This document shows, one piece after another, positions 17,659 through 26,390 of a DNA stretch of 64,000 nucleotides. Location: NCBI RefSeq assembly GCF_047228935.1, contig NZ_JBFEGG010000001.1:62001-126000 (forward strand), read 5' to 3'. How positions within the stretch are numbered: position 1 is the first letter of the stretch; every line of letters starts with the position of its first letter. A program made the translations under genes and the position numbers. This DNA is from Ornithinibacillus sp047228935 (GTDB lineage Bacteria > Bacillota > Bacilli > Bacillales > Amphibacillaceae). The notes beneath the pieces were generated by a model. The model was not told the origin of the DNA, searched no databases, and saw nothing but the letters and a program-made list of their open reading frames with translations.

Positions 17659-18603
17659 ATGGTACATATTGGTATTATTGGGCTTGGTGCAATTGGTCAA
17701 CGATTAATAAAACGTTTTAATGAACATAGTGAAGTAGAGGTAGTTGCAGTCTGTGACCAAATGGATTCACTTCTAGCGGAAACAACGGCTCGTTTAGGTG
17801 GAATTAATGGGTATACAGATTATCAACAATTAATTGCCGATGAAAAAGTAGAATTGGTTTACGTTGCGGTACCACCGAAGCTGCATCATCAGATTGTTTT
17901 AGATGTTTTAAAAGCAGAAAAACATGTACTTTGTGAGAAGCCACTAGCTAATTCTTTAGAAGAGGCTGAAGAAATGTTTCAGGCTGCAAAGCGTACTAAT
18001 GTTGTCCATGCAATGAATTTCCCTTTAAATTATGAACCAGCTACGAATTTACTTGCTAAGATGATAGACGAAAACTATATCGGAAAACTACGTCGATTAC
18101 AGCTTTCCATGTACTTCCCGCAGTGGCCACGTTTATGGCAGCAAAATAATTGGGTAGGTGGAAGAGAACAGGGGGGATTTGTACTGGAAGTTGGGGTGCA
18201 TTTTATTCAACAAATTATTAAAATATTTGGCGATGTAAAAAATATTCAAGCCCAACTAGAACTACCTGAAGATCCACTTAAATGTGAAACAGGTATTATT
18301 GCGACGCTTGAGCTAACTGACGGAACTCCAGTGTTAATTGAAGGATTAAGCCAAATTGCTGGGAAAGAGCATATTGGATTTACAGCATTTGGAACAGAGG
18401 GAGTTATTACCCTGAATAACTGGGGGATTTTAAAGGCTGGGAAAAATGGTGAGGACCTAAAAGAAATCGCAGTTGATGGTAAACCATATAATAATCTAAT
18501 TGATGAATTAGTGAAGGCAGTAAAAGGCCACGATGCAGAAATTTATGATTTTGAAGTAGGGTATAAGGCACAGCGTGTGTTAGAACAATTGAGAAAAATA
18601 TAA
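17659..18603 (+). CDS. Gfo/Idh/MocA-family NAD(P) oxidoreductase
   Basis: A 314-residue dehydrogenase with an N-terminal Rossmann fold (GIIGLGAIGQRL), the family Lys in CEKPLAN (about residue 95) and an alpha/beta substrate domain containing GGFVLEVGVHFIQQI. Family members oxidise or reduce sugars, inositols or related cyclic compounds. AAAAAGGAG precedes the ATG by seven bases. Stand-alone gene with a terminator; substrate unknown. Confidence 0.85.
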   Translation: MVHIGIIGLGAIGQRLIKRFNEHSEVEVVAVCDQMDSLLAETTARLGGINGYTDYQQLIADEKVELVYVAVPPKLHHQIVLDVLKAEKHVLCEKPLANSLEEAEEMFQAAKRTNVVHAMNFPLNYEPATNLLAKMIDENYIGKLRRLQLSMYFPQWPRLWQQNNWVGGREQGGFVLEVGVHFIQQIIKIFGDVKNIQAQLELPEDPLKCETGIIATLELTDGTPVLIEGLSQIAGKEHIGFTAFGTEGVITLNNWGILKAGKNGEDLKEIAVDGKPYNNLIDELVKAVKGHDAEIYDFEVGYKAQRVLEQLRKI

Positions 18604-18613
18604 CTTTTAATTC

Positions 18614-18650
18614 GACCTATCAAATGAAAGAATTCGTTTGGTAGGTCTTT
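18614..18650 (+). terminator. Terminator
   Basis: Stem GACCTATCAAA/TTTGGTAGGTC followed by TTTATT. Confidence 0.8.
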
Positions 18651-18756
18651 ATTGATTGGAGATTTTAACATAAGTTGCAGTCTTTGAAATATTGTATGTG
18701 TAGGTGTAAACTATTAATAGTTTGATTGCTCTTAAATATGCATTCGAAAAGGTAAG

Positions 18757-19182
18757 GTGATTACCATCAAAAGTTTAAGAAGTATTCTGTTTATTATAGT
18801 AGGATTTATTTCTTTTGGGATTGGTGTTGCCGGAGTAGTACTTCCTGTGCTTCCAGGAGGACCATTCTTTTTAATTGCTGCCTTTTGTTTTGGAAAAAGC
18901 TCCAAACGGTTAGATAATTGGTTTAAGAGTACGTCTTTTTATAAAGATTATGTTGTAAGAATAAAAGAAAATAAAGGAATGACTCGTAAAGAGAAAATCC
19001 GTATTAATATGATCGCAGATGCATTTATCATTTTTTCCATAATCTACGTTGATATTATCTTAGTTAAGGTTATCATCATCATACTTGGTATTATGAAGCA
19101 CTACTACTTTATAAAAAAAATCCCAACGATTACACCAGAGGAAGCCAAGATTTTAAAGGCAGCATCAGTAAGTAATCAGTAA
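18757..19182 (+). CDS. YbaN/DUF454-family inner membrane protein
   Basis: A 141-residue protein with a first helical hairpin containing GIGVAGVVLPVLPGGPFFLIAAFCF, a hallmark of DUF454 (YbaN), a cytoplasmic basic loop (GMTRKEKIRIN) and a second hydrophobic pair. Function unknown. The GTG start is close to AAAAGGTAAG. Confidence 0.8.
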   Translation: MITIKSLRSILFIIVGFISFGIGVAGVVLPVLPGGPFFLIAAFCFGKSSKRLDNWFKSTSFYKDYVVRIKENKGMTRKEKIRINMIADAFIIFSIIYVDIILVKVIIIILGIMKHYYFIKKIPTITPEEAKILKAASVSNQ

Positions 19183-19189
19183 TAGAAAG

Positions 19190-19214
19190 CCTCACATGGA
19201 CAGTGAGGTTTTTT
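19190..19214 (+). terminator. Terminator
   Basis: Stem CCTCAC/GTGAGG with TTTTTT tail, directly after the DUF454 gene. Confidence 0.8.
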
Positions 19215-19298
19215 ACTTTAGAAAAGCAGTGTTTAAATTTTATGTAGATTGGTTAAACATATAATAGATTAAATTTGTAATAATTTGGAGGAATTAGT

Positions 19299-19553
19299 AT
19301 GGGGTTTATATGGAGTTTAATTGTAGGTGGAATTCTAGGTTGGCTAGGAAGTTTGATTGTTGGAAAGGATGTTCCAGGTGGTGTGATAGGTAACATTATC
19401 GCGGGTATTATCGGAGCATGGATTGGCTCAGCACTCCTAGGTGATTGGGGTCCTGAAATAGGTGGATATTCAATTATTCCAGCACTAATTGGAGCAATTA
19501 TTTTAATCTTCGTAATCAGTTTAGTGATGCGAGCAATGCGAAAGTCAGATTAA
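19299..19553 (+). CDS. GlsB/YeaQ/YmgE-family membrane protein
   Basis: An 84-residue glycine-rich protein with three membrane helices (IVGGILGWLGSLIVG; GNIIAGIIGAWIGSALLG; IIPALIGAIILIFVISLV), the typical transglycosylase-associated protein pattern. The family is often stress-induced; mechanism unknown. TTTGGAGG precedes the ATG. Confidence 0.88.
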   Translation: MGFIWSLIVGGILGWLGSLIVGKDVPGGVIGNIIAGIIGAWIGSALLGDWGPEIGGYSIIPALIGAIILIFVISLVMRAMRKSD

Positions 19554-19563
19554 TGTATGGGTG

Positions 19564-19603
19564 CACCTAGCTCTCTATTTGTAGGGTTAGGTGTTTTCTT
19601 TTT
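19564..19603 (+). terminator. Terminator
   Basis: Stem starting CACCTA/TAGGTG, extended by G-U pairs, followed by TTTTCTTTTT. Confidence 0.75.
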
Positions 19604-19661
19604 GTATAAGCAGTGTATGGATACCTTTAGTAATTTCACTCACCCTCCTTAAGCAGGAATA

Positions 19662-19722
19662 TTGCAAAAGTATATCAATTATATATATAATAATATCGTT
19701 CTAAATATACCTATGGGGGTAT
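19662..19722 (+). promoter_or_regulatory. Promoter and CstR-type operator
   Basis: TTGCAA (19662) and TATAAT (19686) are 18 bp apart. Just past the expected start site lies ATACCTATGGGGGTAT (19707-19722), with ATACC/GGTAT arms and a G-rich centre as in operators of CsoR/CstR regulators. The GGGGG also serves as the ribosome binding site of the next gene. The regulator encoded two genes downstream is the obvious candidate to bind it. Confidence 0.7.
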
Positions 19723-19726
19723 AATG

Positions 19727-21055
19727 ATGCGGGGAAGAGTGGTACGGGAGTTGGACGAAAATAAAGAGCTTATTCAATCATTTATAGACCATCCAGAAAA
19801 ACAAAAACAATTATACAGACGTACTTTAATCATCATTATCATTGCTCAAATCCTTGGAGGAGCAGGACTGGCTGCAGGAATTACTGTAGGTGCATTATTA
19901 GCGGAAGATATGTTAGGTTCCAATATGTTAGCTGGCCTGCCAATTGCCCTATTTACTTTAGGCTCTGCAGGTGCAGCACTAATTGTAGGGATTATTTCAC
20001 AACGTTTTGGGCGCCGTATTGGGCTAGCAGTTGGTTTTATTACTGGTGGTATTGGTGCAGTCGGAGTGGTAATTTCAGCTCTATTCCACAATGTTATCCT
20101 ACTTTTTATTGCGTTACTTGTTTATGGAGCAGGCACGGCTACAAATTTGCAAGCTCGTTATGCAGGAACGGATCTAGCAGGTGAAAAACAGCGCGCAACC
20201 GCGATTAGTATGGCAATGGTTTCCACAACATTAGGTGCAGTTGCAGGCCCAAACTTAGTTGGGGTAATGGGGGATTTCGCATCATCTATCAACGTGCCAC
20301 CTTTAGCAGGGCCATTTATTCTTGCTGGGACAGCTTTTATATTATCTGGCGTAGTACTATTTGTATTCCTTCGTCCCGACCCTCTTAAAATCGCACAAGC
20401 ACTTGCAACAAGGAATCAGGAAATAATAGAGAAAGATACAAATAACAGTTTAAAGCTACCAAAAATTAATCAACATAAAGTTACAATAGGCGCAACAGTT
20501 ATGGTAATAACCCAAATTGTTATGGTTGCAGTGATGACCATGACCCCTGTACATATGGGAGAACATGGACACGAACTATCTGCGGTTGGCTTTATTATTG
20601 GGTTTCATATTGGTGCTATGTACTTACCGTCACTCGTGACAGGAGTTTTAGTGGATACTATTGGTCGTAAAATAATGGCTTGTGCCTCGGGTATTACTCT
20701 ACTATTTTCTGGCGTTGTGGCCGCTTATGCGCCAACAGATTCAATAGCTGTCTTAACTATTGCGCTAATTTTATTGGGTATTGGCTGGAACTTTGGACTA
20801 ATTAGTGGAACAGCATTAATAGTTGATGGAACTACATTAACAAATCGTGCTAAGGTTCAAGGGACAGTAGATGTGCTCATCGCGTTATCAGGTGCAGCTG
20901 GTGGTGCTTTATCTGGTATGATAGTAGCAGGTTCCAGCTTTACTATGTTATCTATTGGAAGTGGGGTTCTCTCCCTATTACTTGTACCAATTATTTTAAT
21001 TGTCTTGCGTAAACAGGATGAAATGGATGGAAAAACAACCAGTCGTGTTTCCTAG
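19727..21055 (+). CDS. MFS transporter of the persulfide-responsive cluster
   Basis: A 442-residue major facilitator protein with an unusually long N-terminal cytoplasmic stretch (about 35 residues) and 12 helices; motif A is GIISQRFGRRIGLA. ATG 19727 is seven bases after GGGGG; ATG 19724 is too close. It is the first gene of a group with cstR and a rhodanese and lies behind a CstR-like operator, so export of a sulfur compound is a reasonable inference, but no family feature proves it. Confidence 0.8.
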   Translation: MRGRVVRELDENKELIQSFIDHPEKQKQLYRRTLIIIIIAQILGGAGLAAGITVGALLAEDMLGSNMLAGLPIALFTLGSAGAALIVGIISQRFGRRIGLAVGFITGGIGAVGVVISALFHNVILLFIALLVYGAGTATNLQARYAGTDLAGEKQRATAISMAMVSTTLGAVAGPNLVGVMGDFASSINVPPLAGPFILAGTAFILSGVVLFVFLRPDPLKIAQALATRNQEIIEKDTNNSLKLPKINQHKVTIGATVMVITQIVMVAVMTMTPVHMGEHGHELSAVGFIIGFHIGAMYLPSLVTGVLVDTIGRKIMACASGITLLFSGVVAAYAPTDSIAVLTIALILLGIGWNFGLISGTALIVDGTTLTNRAKVQGTVDVLIALSGAAGGALSGMIVAGSSFTMLSIGSGVLSLLLVPIILIVLRKQDEMDGKTTSRVS

Positions 21056-21130
21056 AAGTAGAGCCAGTTAGATTATTTGCTCAACTACTATCAACGAATT
21101 ATTTTCAGCACAAGTCATGGGGTGATTATT

Positions 21131-21559
21131 GTGGAATATGATCAATCGGTTGTCAATCGATTAAAGCGTATTGAAGGGCAAATCAAAGGTGTGTTAAATA
21201 TGATTGAAAAACATCAAGATTGTCGTGATGTCATTACTCAATTATCTGCTTCACGTAGTGCATTAGACCGTACAATTGGTTTAATTGTAAGTACGAACCT
21301 TGAACAATGTGTGAGGGAAAATATTGCAAAAGGTGAAAAGACTGATCAAATCGTAAAAGAAGCAGTTGATTTATTAGTGAAAAGTAGAAGAGTTTTACTG
21401 TCCATAAATATAAAAATAAACTTATTCGGAGGTATTTTAGATTATGAAGGAAATCACAGCAATGGAGCTAGAACAAAAGCTAACTGCAGGAGAAAAAGTA
21501 AATATTATCGATGTTCGAGAAGATGTAGAAGTTGCCATGGGCAAAATCCCTGGAGCTAA
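21131..21559 (+). CDS. cstR: CstR-like persulfide-sensing repressor with abnormal C-terminal extension
   Basis: CsoR/FrmR-superfamily repressor. From the GTG at 21131 (eight bases after GGGG) the cysteines fall at residues 31 (HQDCRDVITQL) and 60 (NLEQCVREN), the CstR positions. The copper-ligand His of CsoR, four residues before the second Cys, is Asn, pointing to persulfide rather than copper sensing. The family normally ends near EAVDLLVKSR (about residue 88). Here the frame stays open for about 55 more residues of low-quality sequence and overlaps the rhodanese gene by 116 bp, which suggests a lost stop or a one-base indel. Confidence 0.85.
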   Translation: MEYDQSVVNRLKRIEGQIKGVLNMIEKHQDCRDVITQLSASRSALDRTIGLIVSTNLEQCVRENIAKGEKTDQIVKEAVDLLVKSRRVLLSINIKINLFGGILDYEGNHSNGARTKANCRRKSKYYRCSRRCRSCHGQNPWS

Positions 21560-21740
21560 ACATATCCCACTCGGCCAAATTCCAGAACGCTTAGATGAAT
21601 TAGATAAAGATGAACATTATTACATGGTATGCCGTTCAGGTGGGAGAAGCGGCAATGCATGTGAGTATCTCACTCAAAATGGCTATAATGTGACGAATAT
21701 GGTAGGTGGAATGCTCGATTGGGAAGGAGAAATGGAGTGA
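21444..21740 (+). CDS. Single-domain rhodanese
   Basis: A 98-residue sulfurtransferase with the active-site loop CRSGGRS (Cys near residue 63) and the standard IIDVREDVEVAMGKIPGAKHIPL start of the fold. AGGAGG (in CGGAGG) lies eight bases before the ATG. Next to cstR this fits a role in moving or clearing persulfide sulfur, as in staphylococcal cst operons, though no persulfide dioxygenase or sulfide:quinone reductase is present here. Confidence 0.92.
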   Translation: MKEITAMELEQKLTAGEKVNIIDVREDVEVAMGKIPGAKHIPLGQIPERLDELDKDEHYYMVCRSGGRSGNACEYLTQNGYNVTNMVGGMLDWEGEME

Positions 21741-21756
21741 TTTCTCCTTTTCTTTT
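21726..21756 (+). terminator. Terminator overlapping rhodanese stop
   Basis: Stem GGAGAAAT/ATTTCTCC followed by TTTTCTTTT; it overlaps the end of the coding region. Confidence 0.75.
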
Positions 21757-21788
21757 CTAAAAAAGAACAACTTTGGAGTAAAAAGTAA

Positions 21789-21836
21789 AACAACAAGCTG
21801 TCCAAAATTTCATTATGTGGACTGCTTGTTGTTTTT
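21789..21836. terminator. Bidirectional terminator
   Basis: Long stem AACAACAAGC-TGTCC/GGAC-TGCTTGTTGTT with T-tracts on both strands, between convergent genes; it overlaps the 3' end of the VanZ-like gene. Confidence 0.8.
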
Positions 21837-22367
21837 ATGTGAAAGAATATTTGTCAGCCTAACCACTAATCGATAACTGAAAAATCCAAGTGCCGTTCCT
21901 AAAGTATTCAATATTAGATCATCAACATCAAACGAGCGAGTACCTGAAAATAACTGCGTAGTTTCTACTAATAGTGAAGCGGAAAAGCCTATCAATATAA
22001 CTTTCCACATATTTTTTACTTGGAATCGAAACGGGATAGAGAATCCTAATGGCATAAATAATAAAATATTACCCGCTATATTCCGTAAAGGGACCATATA
22101 GTAAAAATGAGTAAGTGAGCCATAAATGCTTTTAAAAGGAATTAGGTTAATTCCTAAAAACCCATTAGTTTCGAGATGTGGGTAAACATAAAAAGGAAAT
22201 GGGAAGAGCGTTAGACAATAAATAAATGTAATTGAAAAGTAAAATAATGCTTTAATAACTTCTGTCTTAATAGAAATTTGCTTTTTAATAATCCAAACTA
22301 TTATTCTGTAAAGTAGCCACGGTATAAATAAAATGAAAAGTAAATCAGTGTCTATCATTATATCCAT
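21813..22367 (-). CDS. VanZ-like membrane protein
   Basis: A protein of up to 184 residues with about five membrane helices. The VanZ-domain signature is clear: RNIAGNILLFMPLGF, then ETTQLFSGTRSFDVDDLILNTLG. VanZ in enterococci gives low teicoplanin resistance; most chromosomal homologues have no assigned role. The start may be the ATG at 22367 or at 22358; both lie after GAGAGAGATGG. Confidence 0.85.
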   Translation of the reverse strand: MDIMIDTDLLFILFIPWLLYRIIVWIIKKQISIKTEVIKALFYFSITFIYCLTLFPFPFYVYPHLETNGFLGINLIPFKSIYGSLTHFYYMVPLRNIAGNILLFMPLGFSIPFRFQVKNMWKVILIGFSASLLVETTQLFSGTRSFDVDDLILNTLGTALGFFSYRLVVRLTNILSHKNNKQST

Positions 22368-22440
22368 CTCTCTCTTTAAAATTACATAATACTATCTTAA
22401 CATTTCCTCATTCCGTTTTTAAGTTGAAATTTCGCGTAAT

Positions 22441-22472
22441 AAAAAAACAGCAGTCCATAAATTAAACTGCTG
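22441..22472 (-). terminator. Terminator of cwlJ
   Basis: On the minus strand, CAGCAGT/ACTGCTG followed by TTTTTTT. Confidence 0.8.
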
Positions 22473-22500
22473 ATTAAAATCCTCAAATTGTATAGAGATT

Positions 22501-22941
22501 CTACCCTGAATAAACACTTTCACATGTATTAGCTTGTGGCTCGTAGTAGCAATGTTGTTTGAAATTCCCTGCAAATGGTTGATCATACCATGTCGGTGGG
22601 CACTCACCATATGGATTAAAGTACCAAAGAGCGAACTTAGAAGGGTGTTGTCTCCAGTAGTCTAACGTTTGTTTAGCTAATCTTTTTTCTACATCTCTTG
22701 CCCTATTATAAAAAACATTCCCTTTTTGTACGGCTTCAAATGAGTAATTTCCACCTTGTACTTGATAAATGACATCCGAAATGGATCTTAAACCTACAAA
22801 ATCCAAACAATTTGCTGCTAGTCGATTTACAATTACGTTTCCAACCATAAGCATGCCAAGTTTACCTTCACCTTCTGCTTCTGCCCGCATCATTCTTGCC
22901 ACTAGGTTAATGTCGTTATCTGTATACTTAACTCTTGCCAT
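22501..22941 (-). CDS. cwlJ: Spore cortex-lytic hydrolase CwlJ
   Basis: A 146-residue SleB/CwlJ-type hydrolase that degrades spore cortex during germination. It shows the family elements LVARMMRAEAEGEGKLGM (catalytic Glu), VGNVIVNRL, and a conserved C-terminal pattern SLWYF-like KFALWYFNPYGECPPTWYDQPFAG and CESVY. ATG 22941 (MARVKYT) follows GAGGTGAT. The B. subtilis partner gene gerQ is not adjacent. Its presence supports an endospore-forming host. Confidence 0.9.
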   Translation of the reverse strand: MARVKYTDNDINLVARMMRAEAEGEGKLGMLMVGNVIVNRLAANCLDFVGLRSISDVIYQVQGGNYSFEAVQKGNVFYNRARDVEKRLAKQTLDYWRQHPSKFALWYFNPYGECPPTWYDQPFAGNFKQHCYYEPQANTCESVYSG

Positions 22942-23018
22942 TTTCATCACCTCTTAAAATTGTATGAAAAATGCTGGCAATGGTTCATTATTTCTGTACT
23001 TTTTAGTAGTGCTTTACG

Positions 23019-23396
23019 TCATTCTCTATCAAACCAAAGTAATTCTTTGTCGTCAGCATAGCCATTGTAATTAATTAATATTTCATCGCCGGCTTTAATA
23101 TCTGTGTATGCATAAAAATCAAATGTGTGGTTATCGAAATTAATTTCGTAAACTGCGTTTGGCTCATAGGAATGATTAAATAACATTCCATAGCCAAGTA
23201 GGATTGCTGTATGGTTTATCCCATACTCAAATGCATAATCGGCAAGTAGAGTTTTTTCTATATGGTGATGCTGATCATTTGGATAGGCAATGACTGGTGC
23301 CTCGTGTATTAGTTCACCTTTCTTAATATCCTTTGTTGCAAACACGCCTCTATTGAACTCTCCATCACTAAGTGAAGATGTTTTTATTTCAATCAT
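23019..23396 (-). CDS. SET-domain protein
   Basis: A 125-residue minimal SET domain, the fold of protein-lysine methyltransferases. Visible elements: RGVFATKDIKKGELI at the N-terminus, the NHSYEPNA motif (SAM-binding and knot) and EILINYNGY with the catalytic Tyr. There is no pre- or post-SET cysteine cluster. The ATG at 23396 has GGTGAGGAG upstream; a longer frame without such a site exists. Substrate unknown; bacterial SET proteins of this size occur sporadically in Bacillaceae. Confidence 0.82.
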   Translation of the reverse strand: MIEIKTSSLSDGEFNRGVFATKDIKKGELIHEAPVIAYPNDQHHHIEKTLLADYAFEYGINHTAILLGYGMLFNHSYEPNAVYEINFDNHTFDFYAYTDIKAGDEILINYNGYADDKELLWFDRE

Positions 23397-23691
23397 GTGT
23401 ACTCTCCTCACCTTTATAGTTGTCCTCTTAACTGTAACATGAATCATACGTAAGAGCTCGAAGTTTTTATAATTATTATTGTACCCGTCTGTGATAATCC
23501 TATATGTATTAGGATGGATAAGGAAAATTAAGTCTTTTTAAAGTTATACAGATAAATACCGAACATATAATGAAACTGCATCTTGTGAATTTTGTAAGGG
23601 TATACAAGTAAGTGATAGTATCATTTGCGATTGCCTGTGAAGTTTATGCTACACTAGTATAAGATAGTTGATGGAAGAGAGGAGAGAAAGT
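23397..23691. other. Intergenic region, no gene seen
   Basis: About 290 bp between divergent genes. It is AT-rich and must hold promoters for both sides, but no hexamer pair stands out and no RNA gene was recognised. Confidence 0.5.
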
Positions 23692-25065
23692 TTGGATTTA
23701 CAAAAAGAAATTTCAAAGCTTACCAAAAAAGAATTAGTTGATTTACTAATGGAGCTTGTTGACGGGGATGAAGATATTGCGAAAAAGATTGAATTTAAAC
23801 TTTTCACACCTCACGATGAAGTGAAAGCTAGTAAACAATTGATTCGTAAATATATAAATGAAAATAAGAGACAAGGTTTTATTTCTTGGCGTAATGTACA
23901 TGCTGCACTTCAAGGAGCAGAGATGGTAATCGATAAAGGTCGGAATAAGATGGTAAGTGGGGAAGAGGAGAAAGCAGTTGAATTAGGAATTGCTGTGCTT
24001 TCTATTGTAGTTGACATGCTTCAATATACCGATGATTCGAATGGGGAAATTGGATATATCGTTAATGAAAGCATTACTTTACTTCAAGATGCATCTTCAC
24101 TAGTACTACTTTCATCGAATCACAGAGGGCAGGAGAGAACCTTTAATTTAATTTTAAAGGAAGCAATGCACAAACGATATGATGGTTGGAACGATACGCG
24201 CTATGAGCTATTAGATGTATGTACCATTTATTCCGCTCGTACATCTGCAAGGAAAAAGTTAGAAGAAACGTTGGATAAGCTTTTAACCCAACTTGCAGCG
24301 GTTTCTTCGTGGTCTTCAGATTATGATAAAGAAGCAATTTTACAACTTCAATTAAAGATTTTAGAGCGAAATGGTGAGATGGAGCAAGCTAGCCAGTTCA
24401 TTAATAATCACATAGAGTTTTCTGCATTCCGTAAAATGGCTATCGAAAAAGAAATTGAAAATGAAAACTATGAATCAGCGTTGAAGTTTTGTGAAGAAGG
24501 GGAAGAGAATGATAGTAAGTATCCCGGCCTTTTGAAGCAATGGAAGGAATATCGTCTACAAGTCTATGAAAAGATAGAGGATATTGAAAAGCAAAAAGAT
24601 ATTCTTGTAGAATTTGTTTTAGACAATGAATATGAAGCTTATGGGAAGCTTAAGGAATTATACACTCCAGATGAATGGAAGTTTGCTTTAGAAAATATTT
24701 TTGATTTATTTGAAGGAAGATCTTCAGACTATCTCCCACATGTATATGAGTATATTGCGAAGGCAGAAAATCGTACGGATAAGATTTTGAAGTATGTGGA
24801 ACAAGCACCTTCCACGGTTATTGAACTTTACACTTTTTTAGTAGAAGACTATCCCGAAAAAGTGGAAGATATTTTTATGAAGCATATTCTTTTCGAAGCA
24901 GAACAAGCAACAGAGCGAAAAAGATATCGCTTCGTATGTAAGAAGCTACTTGTATATAAGGAAGCTTGTGGAGAATCGAAGTTTAATTCGTTAGTTCAAG
25001 ATCTTAAAGATGCATATGAACGAAAACCGGCTTTTGTGAATGAGTTGGAGAAAATAGAGAGGTAA
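23692..25065 (+). CDS. Helical-repeat protein of unknown function
   Basis: A 457-residue, almost wholly alpha-helical, strongly charged protein without membrane segments or signal peptide. An N-terminal helical pair (LQKEISKLTKKELVDLLMELVDGDEDIAKKIEFKL) is followed by TPR/solenoid-like pairs. It resembles proteins found beside SWIM zinc-finger genes, but none is here. TTG 23692 is seven bases after GAGGAG; an upstream in-frame TTG/ATG at 23668-23671 has no such site. I do not assign a function. Confidence 0.7.
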   Translation: MDLQKEISKLTKKELVDLLMELVDGDEDIAKKIEFKLFTPHDEVKASKQLIRKYINENKRQGFISWRNVHAALQGAEMVIDKGRNKMVSGEEEKAVELGIAVLSIVVDMLQYTDDSNGEIGYIVNESITLLQDASSLVLLSSNHRGQERTFNLILKEAMHKRYDGWNDTRYELLDVCTIYSARTSARKKLEETLDKLLTQLAAVSSWSSDYDKEAILQLQLKILERNGEMEQASQFINNHIEFSAFRKMAIEKEIENENYESALKFCEEGEENDSKYPGLLKQWKEYRLQVYEKIEDIEKQKDILVEFVLDNEYEAYGKLKELYTPDEWKFALENIFDLFEGRSSDYLPHVYEYIAKAENRTDKILKYVEQAPSTVIELYTFLVEDYPEKVEDIFMKHILFEAEQATERKRYRFVCKKLLVYKEACGESKFNSLVQDLKDAYERKPAFVNELEKIER

Positions 25066-25070
25066 AATTG

Positions 25071-25108
25071 AAATCCCCCCTTAAATTATATAGGGGGGAT
25101 TTCTTTTA
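25071..25108. terminator. Bidirectional terminator
   Basis: Perfect 10-bp stem AAATCCCCCC/GGGGGGATTT followed by CTTTT on the plus strand; it separates convergent genes. Confidence 0.85.
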
Positions 25109-26275
25109 ATAATGTTGAGGCAACCGATCAGTATGGCTAACTTGCATTTTTATCTTTGCATATCCAACTAAGATTAGCACTGCCATCCCAATTAGAAAAG
25201 CAATGAAATAAGGAGAAACTAAATCACGGGTAACTCCAGTAATAAAAGAACTCGAAATCATTCCAAGAGAGTTAACCGCAGACATAACACCAAAAGCACG
25301 TCCATGTCCTTCGCTTGATACAGCATCGGTAATCCCTGTAGCCATCGCTGGCATCATAATTCCAAAGAAAAATCCTAACAAGAATAAAGATATCGGTAAT
25401 GTGACTAGGGCATTTAATATGGTGAAAATACTCATAGACATTCCGAATAATCCAAACATCATCCGTTTAGTCGGATCAAAACGGTTGATAAAAAATAAGG
25501 ATGACGAAGCAAAAGTCCCAATTCCCATAAAACTAAAAAGTACACCAGTTGTTGCAGTAGATAGACCACGCTCAACTGTTAAATATGGTACTTCATAAAT
25601 AATTACACCATGGATGTACATAACAGCAAAGGCTGTAAGGAAAACAATTTGTAAATTAGGCATCGTTATAACTTGTTTAATACCTAATTGTTGTGCTTGT
25701 CTAATGGCGATAATCCCTTGTTTTTCTTGCAAAAATTTTGCCGTATAAAGTGATGTTAGTAATAGGCTGGCTCCAATTACGTAATACGTATTGGCATAAC
25801 CAATGAGCGCACCTAATTGACCACCAATAATAGGTGCAATGATGCTTGCAATCGTACCGAGTATCCCCATGATTGCAATATTTTTCCCTTGCTGACGACT
25901 ATTTTTTGCATATCCAGATAGTAACGCCAATGCAGAAGGAATTAGGAATGCTAATGACAAACCGTTCAGTGTACGAACCACCAGTAAACTAGTAGAGTCA
26001 GAAACGAGCGCATGAGCTAGAAATAGGCAACCTGATAGGAACAAGGAAAGCGCAATAAATCCCTTTTTTCCAAAACGGTCTGACAATGGGCCAGCAATTA
26101 GATTTCCCGTTAAATTAGCAAATGCTGCAATACTTAACATAATTCCAATCAAAACGCTAGATGCTCCTAAGCTTGCTGCATAAGGTGCAAAAATAGGTGA
26201 CTGAACACTCATCACCAAGCTGACTAAAAACATAATGACAAAGATATGTAGCTTATCCACCGATGCTTCTCTCAA
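25106..26275 (-). CDS. MFS transporter
   Basis: A 389-residue, 12-helix major facilitator protein with motif A GPLSDRFGKKGFIAL. TTG start with GAGGTGA upstream. Its upstream region contains a minus-strand intrinsic terminator before the start codon, so expression may be controlled by attenuation. Substrate unknown. Confidence 0.85.
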   Translation of the reverse strand: MREASVDKLHIFVIMFLVSLVMSVQSPIFAPYAASLGASSVLIGIMLSIAAFANLTGNLIAGPLSDRFGKKGFIALSLFLSGCLFLAHALVSDSTSLLVVRTLNGLSLAFLIPSALALLSGYAKNSRQQGKNIAIMGILGTIASIIAPIIGGQLGALIGYANTYYVIGASLLLTSLYTAKFLQEKQGIIAIRQAQQLGIKQVITMPNLQIVFLTAFAVMYIHGVIIYEVPYLTVERGLSTATTGVLFSFMGIGTFASSSLFFINRFDPTKRMMFGLFGMSMSIFTILNALVTLPISLFLLGFFFGIMMPAMATGITDAVSSEGHGRAFGVMSAVNSLGMISSSFITGVTRDLVSPYFIAFLIGMAVLILVGYAKIKMQVSHTDRLPQHY

Positions 26276-26348
26276 TTTTCTTCACCTCAGGATAAAATAT
26301 ATGCAGAAGGAATTATAATAAGACGAGCTTTTGTGTGGAAAGAATGTA

Positions 26349-26390
26349 AAATAAAAAAAAGCCAGAAATCATCGTAGATTTCTGGCTTTT
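26349..26390 (-). terminator. Intrinsic terminator in the leader of the MFS gene
   Basis: Stem AAAGCCAGAAATC/GATTTCTGGCTTT. The minus-strand copy is followed by an uninterrupted run of eight or nine Ts, far stronger than the plus-strand tail (TTTTCG). It lies 75 bp upstream of the MFS start codon on that strand, and no minus-strand gene precedes it, so it looks like an attenuator or the end of a small RNA. Confidence 0.75.
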
